DNA from: Martelella mediterranea
Lineage (GTDB): Bacteria; Pseudomonadota; Alphaproteobacteria; Rhizobiales; Rhizobiaceae
NCBI RefSeq assembly: GCF_021021415.1
Contig: NZ_JAINWJ010000019.1
Coordinates: 57,450-121,449, forward strand
Reading direction: 5' to 3'
Length of the DNA: 64,000 bases
The notes under the pieces were generated by a model. That model saw nothing but the letters and a program-made list of their open reading frames with translations. It had not been told where the DNA came from and made no database searches. Of the stretch, positions 7,826 through 16,015 are shown piece after piece; positions within the stretch are counted from its first letter, which is position 1, and the number at the start of each line of letters is the position of its first letter. A program made the position numbers and the translations under genes.

Positions 7826-9352
7826 CTATGCCGGCGCGAGCCCGTAACGCGTGTAAATCTCTTCCGGGCAGTCATGATCGGCCAGAACGCGGCAAAGCGC
7901 GGCCCTGAGACGGCTTTCAACGGCATCGTCGCGAAACGGATTTTCCTGCTTGGGATCGCCCTCAAGATCGTAGAGCCGCGTGCCGATATCCTGAAACGCC
8001 TCGCCATCATGGATCGGAATGCGCGCCGCATTCATCAGCGCGTCGATCTTCAGAACCGGCATCTCCTTGGTGAAGCCGAAGGGCGCGCGCAGCTCGGCGG
8101 TTTTCATCTCCTCGGAACTGAAGGGCGCACGGATATGCGAGGGCATCAGCGTATATTCGTAAAGACCCGGCGCATAGAGATCGTCGGGATAGATGTAATA
8201 GGCGTAGCGCCCGTCATTGATGCCGATCGGCCCGCCGAACATGCCGTAGATCGCGACCTCGTGTTCGTCATTATCGGCAAGCACCGAACGTCCGCAAACT
8301 TCTTCGGGGACATCCAGCCCGAACAGGTCGAGCAGCGTCGGCATCAGATCATGGGTCTGGGTCAGCCGGCCGGAGCGGGTTCCCGCGCGTTCCGGCGCGC
8401 GCGGGTCATGAACCATCAGCGGAATATTCGCGAGCTCCTGGTAATAGGGCTGCAGGTTCTTGCCCCACCAGTCATGTTCGGAAAGGAGCAGGCCGTGATC
8501 GGTCGAAACGATCAGCGCCGTGTCCTTCCACATGTCGTGCTCGTCCATATAGTCGATCAGCTTGCCGAAATACTCGTCGCACATGGCAACGAGCGCGGCA
8601 TAATTGGCGCGGATTTCGGCGATCTCCTCGGGACTGTCATTGACCTTGGCATAAAGCGGCCAGTCGAGAACGCCGCCGTTCCAACCGGTCTTGTAGGCCT
8701 CCTTGAACCGGTCCGGCGCGCGGAACGGCTCATGCGGATCGAAGCATTCCAGCATCACCAGCCAGTTGTCGGCCTTGTGATTGACGTCGAGGAAATCGAA
8801 AGCCGAGGCAAAGCAGCGCGGCCCCGGATAATCCTCTTCCTCGGTAATGAAGGTGTTGTTGATCGCATGCTGGAAGCGCACCGCGGCGCGGCCTTGCGGC
8901 TTTTCGCCTTCGCCGAAGGGATAATGCTTGTTGGCATAGATCTCCCGGAAGCGCTCCAGCGGCGGCTCGACCATCGCTTTCCAGGGATCGTATTCCTGTC
9001 CGCGAATGAAGTCATAGCTGGTGAAGCGGTTGTGATAGGTCGCGCCGCCATCCTCGAAATAATGCAGGTGATCGGTCACGAGATGGCTGTAGATGCCGCC
9101 CTTGCGCAATAGTTCGGGAAACGAGTTGTCGAACGGCTCAAGCGGCCCCCAGCTTCGGTGCATGAAGTTCATGCGGCCGGTGTGCAGGTCGCGGCGGGCC
9201 GGCATGCAGGGCAGCGAGCCGACATAGTGATTGTCGTATACGATGGAGCGTTCCGCAAACCGATCGAAATTCGGGGTCTTCACAGATCCCAGACCATAGG
9301 CTTCGATGGCCGTCTTGTTCAGCGAATCGAACAGGCAGAAGATCGCTCGCAT
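7826..9352 (-). CDS. Type I (formylglycine-dependent) sulfatase family hydrolase
   Basis: A 508-residue alkaline-phosphatase-superfamily sulfatase. The signature CMPARRDLHTGR starts at Cys49 and fits C-x-P-x-R with the following T-G, so Cys49 should be converted to formylglycine by the cell's maturation enzyme. Metal-site elements include the N-terminal FDSLN around Asp9 and STDHGLLLSEHDWWGK further on. No signal peptide is visible, so it should act in the cytoplasm on an imported substrate rather than extracellularly. It is the promoter-proximal gene of the operon with a CUT1 importer and diverges from a LysR regulator. The substrate, probably a sulfated sugar, is inferred only from context. 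Confidence 0.88.
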   Translation of the reverse strand: MRAIFCLFDSLNKTAIEAYGLGSVKTPNFDRFAERSIVYDNHYVGSLPCMPARRDLHTGRMNFMHRSWGPLEPFDNSFPELLRKGGIYSHLVTDHLHYFEDGGATYHNRFTSYDFIRGQEYDPWKAMVEPPLERFREIYANKHYPFGEGEKPQGRAAVRFQHAINNTFITEEEDYPGPRCFASAFDFLDVNHKADNWLVMLECFDPHEPFRAPDRFKEAYKTGWNGGVLDWPLYAKVNDSPEEIAEIRANYAALVAMCDEYFGKLIDYMDEHDMWKDTALIVSTDHGLLLSEHDWWGKNLQPYYQELANIPLMVHDPRAPERAGTRSGRLTQTHDLMPTLLDLFGLDVPEEVCGRSVLADNDEHEVAIYGMFGGPIGINDGRYAYYIYPDDLYAPGLYEYTLMPSHIRAPFSSEEMKTAELRAPFGFTKEMPVLKIDALMNAARIPIHDGEAFQDIGTRLYDLEGDPKQENPFRDDAVESRLRAALCRVLADHDCPEEIYTRYGLAPA

Positions 9353-9409
9353 ACATGTCCTCCCAGATTTCCTGAGGGGATCAGTAGCCTTATGTGGTAT
9401 TCGTGACTA

Positions 9410-9431
9410 ATATCAATTTTGAAATTGGTAT
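9410..9431. promoter_or_regulatory. Imperfect palindrome, candidate LysR-type operator
   Basis: ATATCAATTTT followed by GAAATTGGTAT forms an imperfect 22-bp inverted repeat between the sulfatase start (9352) and the LysR start (9445). It carries the A/T-rich dyad expected of a LysR binding site. It lies inside the frame if the LysR gene began at the upstream GTG 9394, which argues for the ATG at 9445. Confidence 0.5.
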
Positions 9432-9444
9432 TGGGAAAACCGAT

Positions 9445-10359
9445 ATGCAGGATACCTATATCCAACTTGCACGCCGCTTCGTCGCCGTCAGCGACGCCGG
9501 CAGCATCAAACGAGCCTCGCAGAACCTTAACCTGTCGCAGCCGGCGCTGACGCAGTCGGTGCAAAACATCGAGGATATCTTCGGCTGCAGGCTGTTCGAA
9601 CGCACCCAGAAGGGCATTGTGCTTACCCCGATGGGGGAGCGGCTTTATGTTCGCTCGCGCCGCATGCTGGATGAACTGGCGCTGGCGCGGGAGGAGATCA
9701 GCGATCTGGCGACGGGCAGGATCGGAGCGCTCAGAATTTCGGCGGGCATGGCCTGGGGCTATTGTTACCTGCCGGATATCATCCGCAGGCTGCAGGAGCA
9801 GTATCCGGAACTTGAGGTTGATCTCGATATCGCGGTGAGCGCGAAGGCATTGGCGGCGCTGAGGGACGGGCGCGCCGACGTTGTCTTCGGTTCCGACAAC
9901 GCGACCTTTCAGGAGGAAGGTTTTGTCAGGTCCACCCTGGTGACGGTGGATTTTGCCGTTGCCTGCGGCCTGCCGTCGCCGTTGTCGAAGTGGGAAAGCG
10001 TCAAGCTCGACGACGTTTTTGAATCGCCGGTGGTGATCTATCAGGACGACATCGAACTGATCGATCGCGTCCTGAACCGCATCGAGCAGAAGGCCGGGCG
10101 ATCCCTCAACATCGCGGTGAAGACCAAGTCCCTGCTGGCGACATTGGAACTGGTGCGCAGCGGACGTTATGTCGCCTTCATCGCGCGGCCGTTCCTGGAG
10201 CGGTTTTCGGGACCCGATATCAAGGTATTGCCGCTCGATGAGCCGCTCTATCAGTTTCCAACGGCGATCTATTATCGCAAGACGCTGACCCATGCCGCAC
10301 CGTTCAGGACGCTTCTGGGCTTTCTGGACGAGTTCAGGGCGACGAACGGTCCTCGCTAA
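9445..10359 (+). CDS. LysR family transcriptional regulator
   Basis: A 304-residue LTTR. The N-terminal helix-turn-helix is RFVAVSDAGSIKRASQNLNL followed by SQPALTQSVQNIEDIFGCRL, then LFERTQKGIVLTPMG. A periplasmic-binding-protein-like effector domain follows (about 90-300). ATG 9445 is chosen over GTG 9394 because the conserved LTTR N-terminus begins there and the palindrome at 9410-9431 lies upstream. Divergent orientation to the sulfatase/ABC operon suggests it controls that operon, with a sugar or sulfate-ester inducer (inferred). Confidence 0.92.
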   Translation: MQDTYIQLARRFVAVSDAGSIKRASQNLNLSQPALTQSVQNIEDIFGCRLFERTQKGIVLTPMGERLYVRSRRMLDELALAREEISDLATGRIGALRISAGMAWGYCYLPDIIRRLQEQYPELEVDLDIAVSAKALAALRDGRADVVFGSDNATFQEEGFVRSTLVTVDFAVACGLPSPLSKWESVKLDDVFESPVVIYQDDIELIDRVLNRIEQKAGRSLNIAVKTKSLLATLELVRSGRYVAFIARPFLERFSGPDIKVLPLDEPLYQFPTAIYYRKTLTHAAPFRTLLGFLDEFRATNGPR

Positions 10360-10564
10360 AGGCGGGATGTCTGGAGTGATCGTCAATCACCCCATCGGCG
10401 ACAAAACACTAGAATCGATAAGGCGCTGCGCAATTGTCCTCCATGTCCGCCCGAAGCCCGACTTCCGGCAGCGCCTGTCTCAGCAAATTCAGCATCGGTG
10501 CCACATGCGGCCCGGGCGGCGGCCGAAGACGTTTGGGATCGGCTGATGGCGGCATGGCCAACAC

Positions 10565-10729
10565 GGTTTTCAGACATGGCCACATTCCTTGTAGCGATCG
10601 TAAATCTTGTAACCGGTGACCCGCGATATGCCGAACTCGCGGCAAAAGGGGCGCCATCTGCTCTCCTGCAAGCAGCCGGGCTATGAATTTGAGACGTTCG
10701 TCCATTGGTCTACACTCTTTCCAAGGCAT
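10565..10729 (-). pseudogene. IS481-like transposase N-terminal remnant
   Basis: Reading the minus strand from 10729 gives MPWKECRPMDERLKFIARLL and AGEQMAP, the well-conserved start of IS481-family transposases. A frameshift follows at the run of T/C near 10645. The other frame continues FCREFGISRVTGYKIYDRYK, the helix-turn-helix region, to a stop near 10567. Everything downstream, including the DDE catalytic core, is missing. The segment just upstream (about 10750-10790) may contain the element's terminus. It separates the sulfatase and arabinofuranosidase modules. Confidence 0.7.
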
Positions 10730-10789
10730 TCGAGTTCCCCCAAATGCATGATGTGTAAACCATGTGACCCGTATTAAATGTCAGCTATC

Positions 10790-11068
10790 TCTCGATAAGC
10801 TCACAACTTGTGGGATCGTTTGATCCCTGGGCGCGGCGAGACTGCGAGGGGCACAGCTTTTCGAGGGATCGCGGCAGAGCATTTCGGCACAAAAGAAGAC
10901 AGCGGTGCGTGGCTCACAGTCTACGGGTGCTCTTTGGAAGCCGCCCGCGCAACCTCTATCTTGCTTGCGTTCAGTACCTTGATGGTTCCTACGTGCTCGC
11001 ATATTGGGCGCGGCTAACGATCTGTTCGCCGTTTCTACCCCGTTTACAAAGGCCGCGCGTCAGTTCGT
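10790..11068. other. Intergenic stretch without recognisable gene
   Basis: Short overlapping frames on both strands show no family similarity that I can recognise. The segment follows the presumed end of the IS481 remnant and abuts the 3' end of the ABC ATPase gene. It is probably insertion debris. Confidence 0.4.
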
Positions 11069-12166
11069 CTATCGTATCCGGGACTCGTTTTCATCGAATA
11101 CATATACATGCTCGGCCTGGACAAGCAGTGACAGGGTGGAGCCAGCTTCAACGATTTCGGTTCGGTCCACCTCCACTGTGCAAGCTGTTCCGCCGATTGT
11201 GCCGTAGAGATAGCTTGAGCCGCCGAGAAATTCAGCGAAATCAACCGTGAACGGAAGTCCGTCTTCGTCACCCCTCGCTGGTTGCCAGTGCTCCGGTCGA
11301 ATGCCAACTGAAACGCGGGTTCCGTCCTGAGGCTTGGCTTCAAGCTTCGGGCAGGGCAGCGTGGCGCCAGCGATTTCAATATGGTCGCCCTTGATGACGC
11401 CATCGAGAAAATTCATCTTTGGCGAGCCTATGAAACCGCCGACAAACATGTTGTCGGGGTCATCATAAAGCGTCGCCGGTGAGCCCACCTGCTCGATATA
11501 GCCGCCGCGCAGCACGACGATCTTGTCGGCGAGCGTCATCGCTTCCGTCTGGTCATGGGTGACGTAGATCATCGTATTGCCGAGCTCGCGGTGCAGCCGG
11601 GCGATTTCGATGCGCATGCCGACCCTGAGCTCCGCATCGAGATTGGAGAGCGGCTCGTCAAATAGGAAAATCTCCGGATCGCGCACGATTGCGCGGCCGA
11701 TGGCAACACGCTGGCGCTGGCCGCCGGAAAGCTGGCCGGGCCGGCGGTCGAGATAGTCCGTCAATTTCAGGATATCGGCAGCCCGTCGCACCTTGGCCTC
11801 GACCTCCGCCTTCGGTCGCCCGGCGACCTTGAGGCCAAAGCCCATATTCTGGGCCACGCTCATGTGTGGATAGAGCGCATAGGTCTGGAAAACCATTGCG
11901 ATGCCGCGGTCTGACGGGTCTTCATCGGTCACATCCGTGCCTGCGATCAGCACGTCCCCGCTCGTGACATCCTCAAGGCCAGCGATCAGCCGCAAAAGGG
12001 TCGACTTTCCACAGCCTGACGGGCCGACGAAGACGACGAACTCGCCGCCTTCTATGTCCAGGTCGACATCATGGATGACCTGCACGGCCCCGAAGGACTT
12101 GGAAACCCGTCTGAGCGCCAGTCCCGATGGATTGCGATCCGGCTTTAGTCGTTCTGCCTGGCTCAT
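11069..12166 (-). CDS. ABC transporter ATP-binding protein, UgpC/MsmK type
   Basis: A 365-residue CUT1 ATPase with Walker A GPSGCGKST (48-56), signature LSGGQRQR from 146 and Walker B IFLFDEP near 166-172, followed by LSNLDAELR and a TOBE-type C-terminus. Two ATGs compete. The one at 12172 overlaps the preceding stop as ATGA, but its GGAGG would be only one base away. The one at 12166 has the same GGAGG at the ideal distance of 7, so it is preferred. It is the last gene of the LacI-controlled arabinofuranoside operon and should power the importer encoded upstream. Confidence 0.92.
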   Translation of the reverse strand: MSQAERLKPDRNPSGLALRRVSKSFGAVQVIHDVDLDIEGGEFVVFVGPSGCGKSTLLRLIAGLEDVTSGDVLIAGTDVTDEDPSDRGIAMVFQTYALYPHMSVAQNMGFGLKVAGRPKAEVEAKVRRAADILKLTDYLDRRPGQLSGGQRQRVAIGRAIVRDPEIFLFDEPLSNLDAELRVGMRIEIARLHRELGNTMIYVTHDQTEAMTLADKIVVLRGGYIEQVGSPATLYDDPDNMFVGGFIGSPKMNFLDGVIKGDHIEIAGATLPCPKLEAKPQDGTRVSVGIRPEHWQPARGDEDGLPFTVDFAEFLGGSSYLYGTIGGTACTVEVDRTEIVEAGSTLSLLVQAEHVYVFDENESRIR

Positions 12167-12168
12167 GG

Positions 12169-14103
12169 TCATGCCTCCCTTCGCAGCCAGACCAGCATTG
12201 CGCCCGGCGCGCGATTGTCCCACAGATAATAGGGTATGGCTTTCAAGCTGGCGGATTTCCGCTCCGGCGGCGTTGTGACGTATAGCGCATCGGTCGGCTG
12301 CCTTTCGAAAATAGCCTCGATCTCGAGCGCGACTGCATCGCCAAGCCCTTCGGCATGATCAAGGCGCACGCGAGCGCCGTCTTTCACAACATAGGCGTTG
12401 AGCGGGGCCTTGTTGTCGGTCTCCTCCACGCAATAGACCAGAGGGCCACGCAGAAGTGCGACGCGACCCTGGTCGGGCGCGACCTTCTGATGGGCGTAGA
12501 GCATTTCCGGCTCCATCTGCAGGGCCAGTTCAACCCTGTCGCCCGCCGCCCAGCGACGCTGGAGGCGCAGATAGCCCTTTTCGGGCTTTGCATCGGACAC
12601 TTCACCGTTGACAGCGAGTGAAAAGCCCTTAGCCCATCCCGGGACGCGCAGGGAAAGGATGAACTCAACAGGTGTCTCCGGTGTCAGCGTCACCGTGATC
12701 CGGCCGTCCTGCGGATAAACCGTCTCCTGCTCCACGCCAATTCTGGCGCCGGCAATTTCGAACTCGGCGGTATTTTGGCAATAAAGGTGCAGCGCCAGTT
12801 CATCCTCGGCCACGCCATAGAAATAGGTACCGATCGAGGCGATCAGGCGGGAGATGTTGGGCGGGCAGCAGGGGCAGCGGTGCCAGCGCCAGCGATGGTG
12901 GTCGCCGTAGCTTTCCAGCGGATTATCGTAGAAGAAATGCGTGCCGTCCGCGGACAGGCCCGCTAACGCGCCGTTGTAAAGCGCCCGCTCCATAACATCG
13001 GCAAACCGGGCATCGGGCGCGCGGCCCAGCATGCGGCTTGCCCAGAACACCAGGGCAACGGAAGCACAGGTCTCTGCGTAGGCCGTATTGTTCGGAAGGT
13101 CATAGTCGAAGGTAAGCCCCTCGTTGTCTTTGGAAGGACCCAAGCCGCCGGTGACATAGAGATTGCGGTCGGTCAGATGCGACCAAAGCGCCTCAAGGGC
13201 CGGGGCGAGGCTTTCGTCGGAAAACTCGGTGGCCACGTCGGCCATTCCGGCATAAAGATAGGCCGCCCTGACTGCATGGCCGACGACCTCACGCTGGTCG
13301 CGCACCGGCTTGTGCGCCTGGCAATATTCGTAATTCCCAAAGTGGAAATCTCCCGCCGATCCACCTCGGGCGACAGCCTCCGCATCGAAATAATGCGGCT
13401 GCTGACCACGCTCATCGACGAAGTACTTGGCAAGGTCAAGATAACGCTGCTCACCGGTGGCGCGGGCAAGCCTTACAAGCGCCAGTTCCAGTTCCGGGTG
13501 ACCGGGATAGCCGTGCTTCTGATCGGCCTTCGGACCGAAAGTTCGGTCGATCAGATCCGCGTAGCGGCACATGATGTCGAGGAGCTTCCGCTTTCCCGTT
13601 GCCTGATAATAAGCGACGGCGCCTTCGATCAGGTGACCAGCATTGTAGAGCTCGTGCTGATCGCGCAGATTTGCCCACCGCGTGCCAGGTTCAATTCGCA
13701 GGAAGAACGAATTGAGATAGCCGTCATCGGCCTGCAAGCGTGCATAGGCATTAACCACTTCGTCGATCCGGGCTTCAAGTTCCGCGTCGCGTTTCCGGTT
13801 GAGCGCATAGGCTGCCGTTTCAATGCTCTTGCCGAAATCGGAATCCCAGAACATCTGCGTCGTGACCGTATTTCCGTGCTGATAGGGAATCTTGAGACCT
13901 GGATTGGGCCGGTCGGGATCGACCTGATCGAGCATGCCGGCTTCGATACAGCGGTCGAACAGAAGCCTGGCCGTTTTGGTGGCGATCATGTCGATCTGCG
14001 GGCCAAAGAAGCCTCCGACGTTAATCTGGTTTACTGCGGGCGGACGGAACTTGGACCTCGGCGTCAATACGTCAATCATTTGGGTTGGAGCTCTGTCGTT
14101 CAT
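12169..14103 (-). CDS. Glycoside hydrolase family 127, beta-L-arabinofuranosidase-like
   Basis: A 644-residue GH127 protein of the HypBA1 type, which cleaves terminal beta-L-arabinofuranosyl residues. The zinc/thiolate catalytic set is visible: ETC at Glu344-Cys346 and CPCCPPN with Cys412-Cys413 (one is the nucleophile), plus Glu328 in SKDNEGLTF at the position expected for the acid/base. The (alpha/alpha)6 barrel covers about residues 20-430 and beta-rich domains follow. No signal peptide is seen, so it should act on imported oligosaccharides in the cytoplasm. It lies between the permease pair and the ATPase of a CUT1 importer, so the transported substrate is probably an arabinofuranosyl oligosaccharide. 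Confidence 0.92.
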   Translation of the reverse strand: MNDRAPTQMIDVLTPRSKFRPPAVNQINVGGFFGPQIDMIATKTARLLFDRCIEAGMLDQVDPDRPNPGLKIPYQHGNTVTTQMFWDSDFGKSIETAAYALNRKRDAELEARIDEVVNAYARLQADDGYLNSFFLRIEPGTRWANLRDQHELYNAGHLIEGAVAYYQATGKRKLLDIMCRYADLIDRTFGPKADQKHGYPGHPELELALVRLARATGEQRYLDLAKYFVDERGQQPHYFDAEAVARGGSAGDFHFGNYEYCQAHKPVRDQREVVGHAVRAAYLYAGMADVATEFSDESLAPALEALWSHLTDRNLYVTGGLGPSKDNEGLTFDYDLPNNTAYAETCASVALVFWASRMLGRAPDARFADVMERALYNGALAGLSADGTHFFYDNPLESYGDHHRWRWHRCPCCPPNISRLIASIGTYFYGVAEDELALHLYCQNTAEFEIAGARIGVEQETVYPQDGRITVTLTPETPVEFILSLRVPGWAKGFSLAVNGEVSDAKPEKGYLRLQRRWAAGDRVELALQMEPEMLYAHQKVAPDQGRVALLRGPLVYCVEETDNKAPLNAYVVKDGARVRLDHAEGLGDAVALEIEAIFERQPTDALYVTTPPERKSASLKAIPYYLWDNRAPGAMLVWLRREA

Positions 14104-14131
14104 CGGAAAATCCTTTCCTGAAGCGATAGGG

Positions 14132-15019
14132 TTACTTGACCGCGCCGGCCGTCAGGCCGCGGATGTAAGAGCGTTGAAGAATGAGAAACAGGATCATGCA
14201 GGGGATCATCATCACCGTGACGCCGGCCTGAACCGTGCCCCAGTCTATCGAGCCGAACCGGCCGCTGCGGACCGACGTCATCAGCACCGGCAGGGTGAAT
14301 TTGGTCTGGTCGGTGAGCAGTACCAGCGCGGCGAGGAACTCGTTCCAGGCGTTGAGGAAGGCAAACAGGCCGACAGTGACGACACCCGGCAGAACCAGCG
14401 GCCCCATGACCTGGACCAGCATCCGCACGCCCTTGACGCCGTCCATGCGCCCGGCCTCCTCTATTTCCTTCGGCACGGCATCGAATGCATTGCGCATCAT
14501 GAACACCGAGAAGGGAAGCTGGAGCGTGGTGTAGATCAGCACCAGCCCGACGAGCTTGTTCTGCAGGCCGAGTTTGGCGAGAAGCAGGAACAGCGGCGTC
14601 AGGATCGACTGGAACGGGACCATCATCGTTGACAGGATCAGGATGAAGACCACACCGCGCAGCGGAAAGCGGAAGCGCGAAAACCCGTATCCCGCGAGGA
14701 TCGCGACCAGAATGGTCAGGCTTGCGGTGCCGAGCGCGACGAACAGAGAATTGCCGATATAGTGCAGAACCGACTGGCCATAACCCTCGAGCCGGACATA
14801 GCTCGACAGGCTGAAGCCATCGGTCGGCCATGGCGGCAGCGGTGGCTTGCCGGATTCGGCGGGCGAGCGGAAACTTGCGAGGATGCACCAGACCAGGGGT
14901 GCCAGAAACAGCGCGGCAACGAGTGCCGCCGTCACATGAAAGATCAGGCGATGAAAGCGGAACCGGCCCCGGCGCGTCGGTGCCGCAGCCATGGTTGGAT
15001 CGAGCGTGGCTGCGCTCAT
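14132..15019 (-). CDS. ABC sugar transporter permease (MalG-like)
   Basis: A 295-residue CUT1 permease. It has a cytoplasmic N-terminus, a first membrane helix in LIFHVTAALVAALFLAPLVW, and the EAA loop EIEEAGRMDGVKGVRMLVQV leading to MGPLVLPGVVTVGLFAFLNA. It ends in YIRGLTAGAVK, as MalG-like proteins do. The start overlaps the upstream permease stop by 4 bases, indicating translational coupling. It pairs with the MalF-like protein to carry the ligand delivered by the binding protein at 16016-17269 into the cytoplasm, where the GH127 enzyme can act. Confidence 0.92.
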   Translation of the reverse strand: MSAATLDPTMAAAPTRRGRFRFHRLIFHVTAALVAALFLAPLVWCILASFRSPAESGKPPLPPWPTDGFSLSSYVRLEGYGQSVLHYIGNSLFVALGTASLTILVAILAGYGFSRFRFPLRGVVFILILSTMMVPFQSILTPLFLLLAKLGLQNKLVGLVLIYTTLQLPFSVFMMRNAFDAVPKEIEEAGRMDGVKGVRMLVQVMGPLVLPGVVTVGLFAFLNAWNEFLAALVLLTDQTKFTLPVLMTSVRSGRFGSIDWGTVQAGVTVMMIPCMILFLILQRSYIRGLTAGAVK

Positions 15020-15942
15020 CGCTTATCTCCCCTGTCACTCAGGAGCACAAGCTGCAGCACGCTCAGCACCAGCAGCACGGCCAGCAGGACCATGGAGAGC
15101 GCCGCGCCATACCCAAGGCGGAAGGATACGAAGCTTTCATTGAAGATTTCGTAGACGGCCGTCACGGTCTGCCCGTGCGGGCCGCCGTTCAGGATGATGT
15201 AGAACTGGTCGAAGGCGAGCATCGAGCCGGAGACGCAGAGGATCAGCGCCAGCGCGAAGGGTTTGCGGATCAGCGGCATGGTAATGTAGCGAAACCGCTG
15301 CATCCATTTCGCGCCGTCGATCCGCGCGGCCTCCTGATAATCGCTCGGGATCGACTGCAGGCCGCTCATCAGGATGACCATGAAGAAGCCGGACATCTTC
15401 CAGACGACCATGATGATGACGGACCAAAAGGCGGGTGTGAAATTGGCCAGGATGTTGATCCGTCCCTCGGTCAGGCCTAGCTCTTCGAGCAGCGGTGAAA
15501 ACAGGCCGGTGTCGACATTGGAGAGCCAGGACCAGAGCAGTGCCGCCGACGCGAAGCCGGTGACCACCGGCAGGAAATAGATGGTCCGGTACGCCGAGAT
15601 CGCCCGCCCCTGTCCCTGGACGATGAACGCCAGGCCGAGGGCGATGCCGAGCAGGGCCACGGTCACCACAACCGTATATTCGGCGGTGAACCACATTGAG
15701 GACCAGAAGTTCTTGTCGGACAACAGCCGCTCGTAATTGGCAAGGCCGATGAAGCGGGGGACGCCCATCAGCGGCCATTTGTGCAGCGACATCCAGACCG
15801 TCATGCAGAGCGGCACGATGAAGAACATGGCGACCAGGGCCAGCGCTGGGAGCACATAGAGAAGGCCGGTCCATTGCCGGTTTCGCCGCCGTCGCTTCTT
15901 TGGTGTCGGCTGAGCGGCCTCCGCCATTACGATGTCAGACAT
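15016..15942 (-). CDS. ABC sugar transporter permease (MalF-like)
   Basis: A 308-residue CUT1 permease whose basic N-terminus (PKKRRRRNRQW) is followed by TGLLYVLPALALVAMFFIVP, the first membrane segment. The EAA loop is YQEAARIDGAKWMQRFRYIT, before MPLIRKPFALALILCVSGSM. Six membrane segments are expected. It is separated from the binding-protein gene by 73 bp that contain a 14-bp perfect hairpin (15971-16002). It functions with the MalG-like partner in the arabinofuranoside importer. Confidence 0.92.
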   Translation of the reverse strand: MSDIVMAEAAQPTPKKRRRRNRQWTGLLYVLPALALVAMFFIVPLCMTVWMSLHKWPLMGVPRFIGLANYERLLSDKNFWSSMWFTAEYTVVVTVALLGIALGLAFIVQGQGRAISAYRTIYFLPVVTGFASAALLWSWLSNVDTGLFSPLLEELGLTEGRINILANFTPAFWSVIIMVVWKMSGFFMVILMSGLQSIPSDYQEAARIDGAKWMQRFRYITMPLIRKPFALALILCVSGSMLAFDQFYIILNGGPHGQTVTAVYEIFNESFVSFRLGYGAALSMVLLAVLLVLSVLQLVLLSDRGDKR

Positions 15943-15970
15943 GGGAAAATCCTCTCAAAGCGAAAGAGCG

Positions 15971-16002
15971 GGCGGTCTCCGCCGCTGCCGGCGGAGACCG
16001 CC
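15971..16002 (-). terminator. 14-bp perfect hairpin after the binding-protein gene
   Basis: GGCGGTCTCCGCCG (15971-15984) is exactly complementary to CGGCGGAGACCGCC (15989-16002) across a CTGC loop. It sits between the binding-protein stop and the first permease of the same operon and has no T-tract. It is a good candidate for partial termination or 3'-end protection that raises binding-protein levels. Confidence 0.6.
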
Positions 16003-16015
16003 TGTGAGGCTGGCG

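Noticed and set aside
10383..10560. Possible gene downstream of the LysR regulator on the minus strand
   Set aside because: Frames here show no recognisable family and are continuous only by chance with the IS481 remnant.
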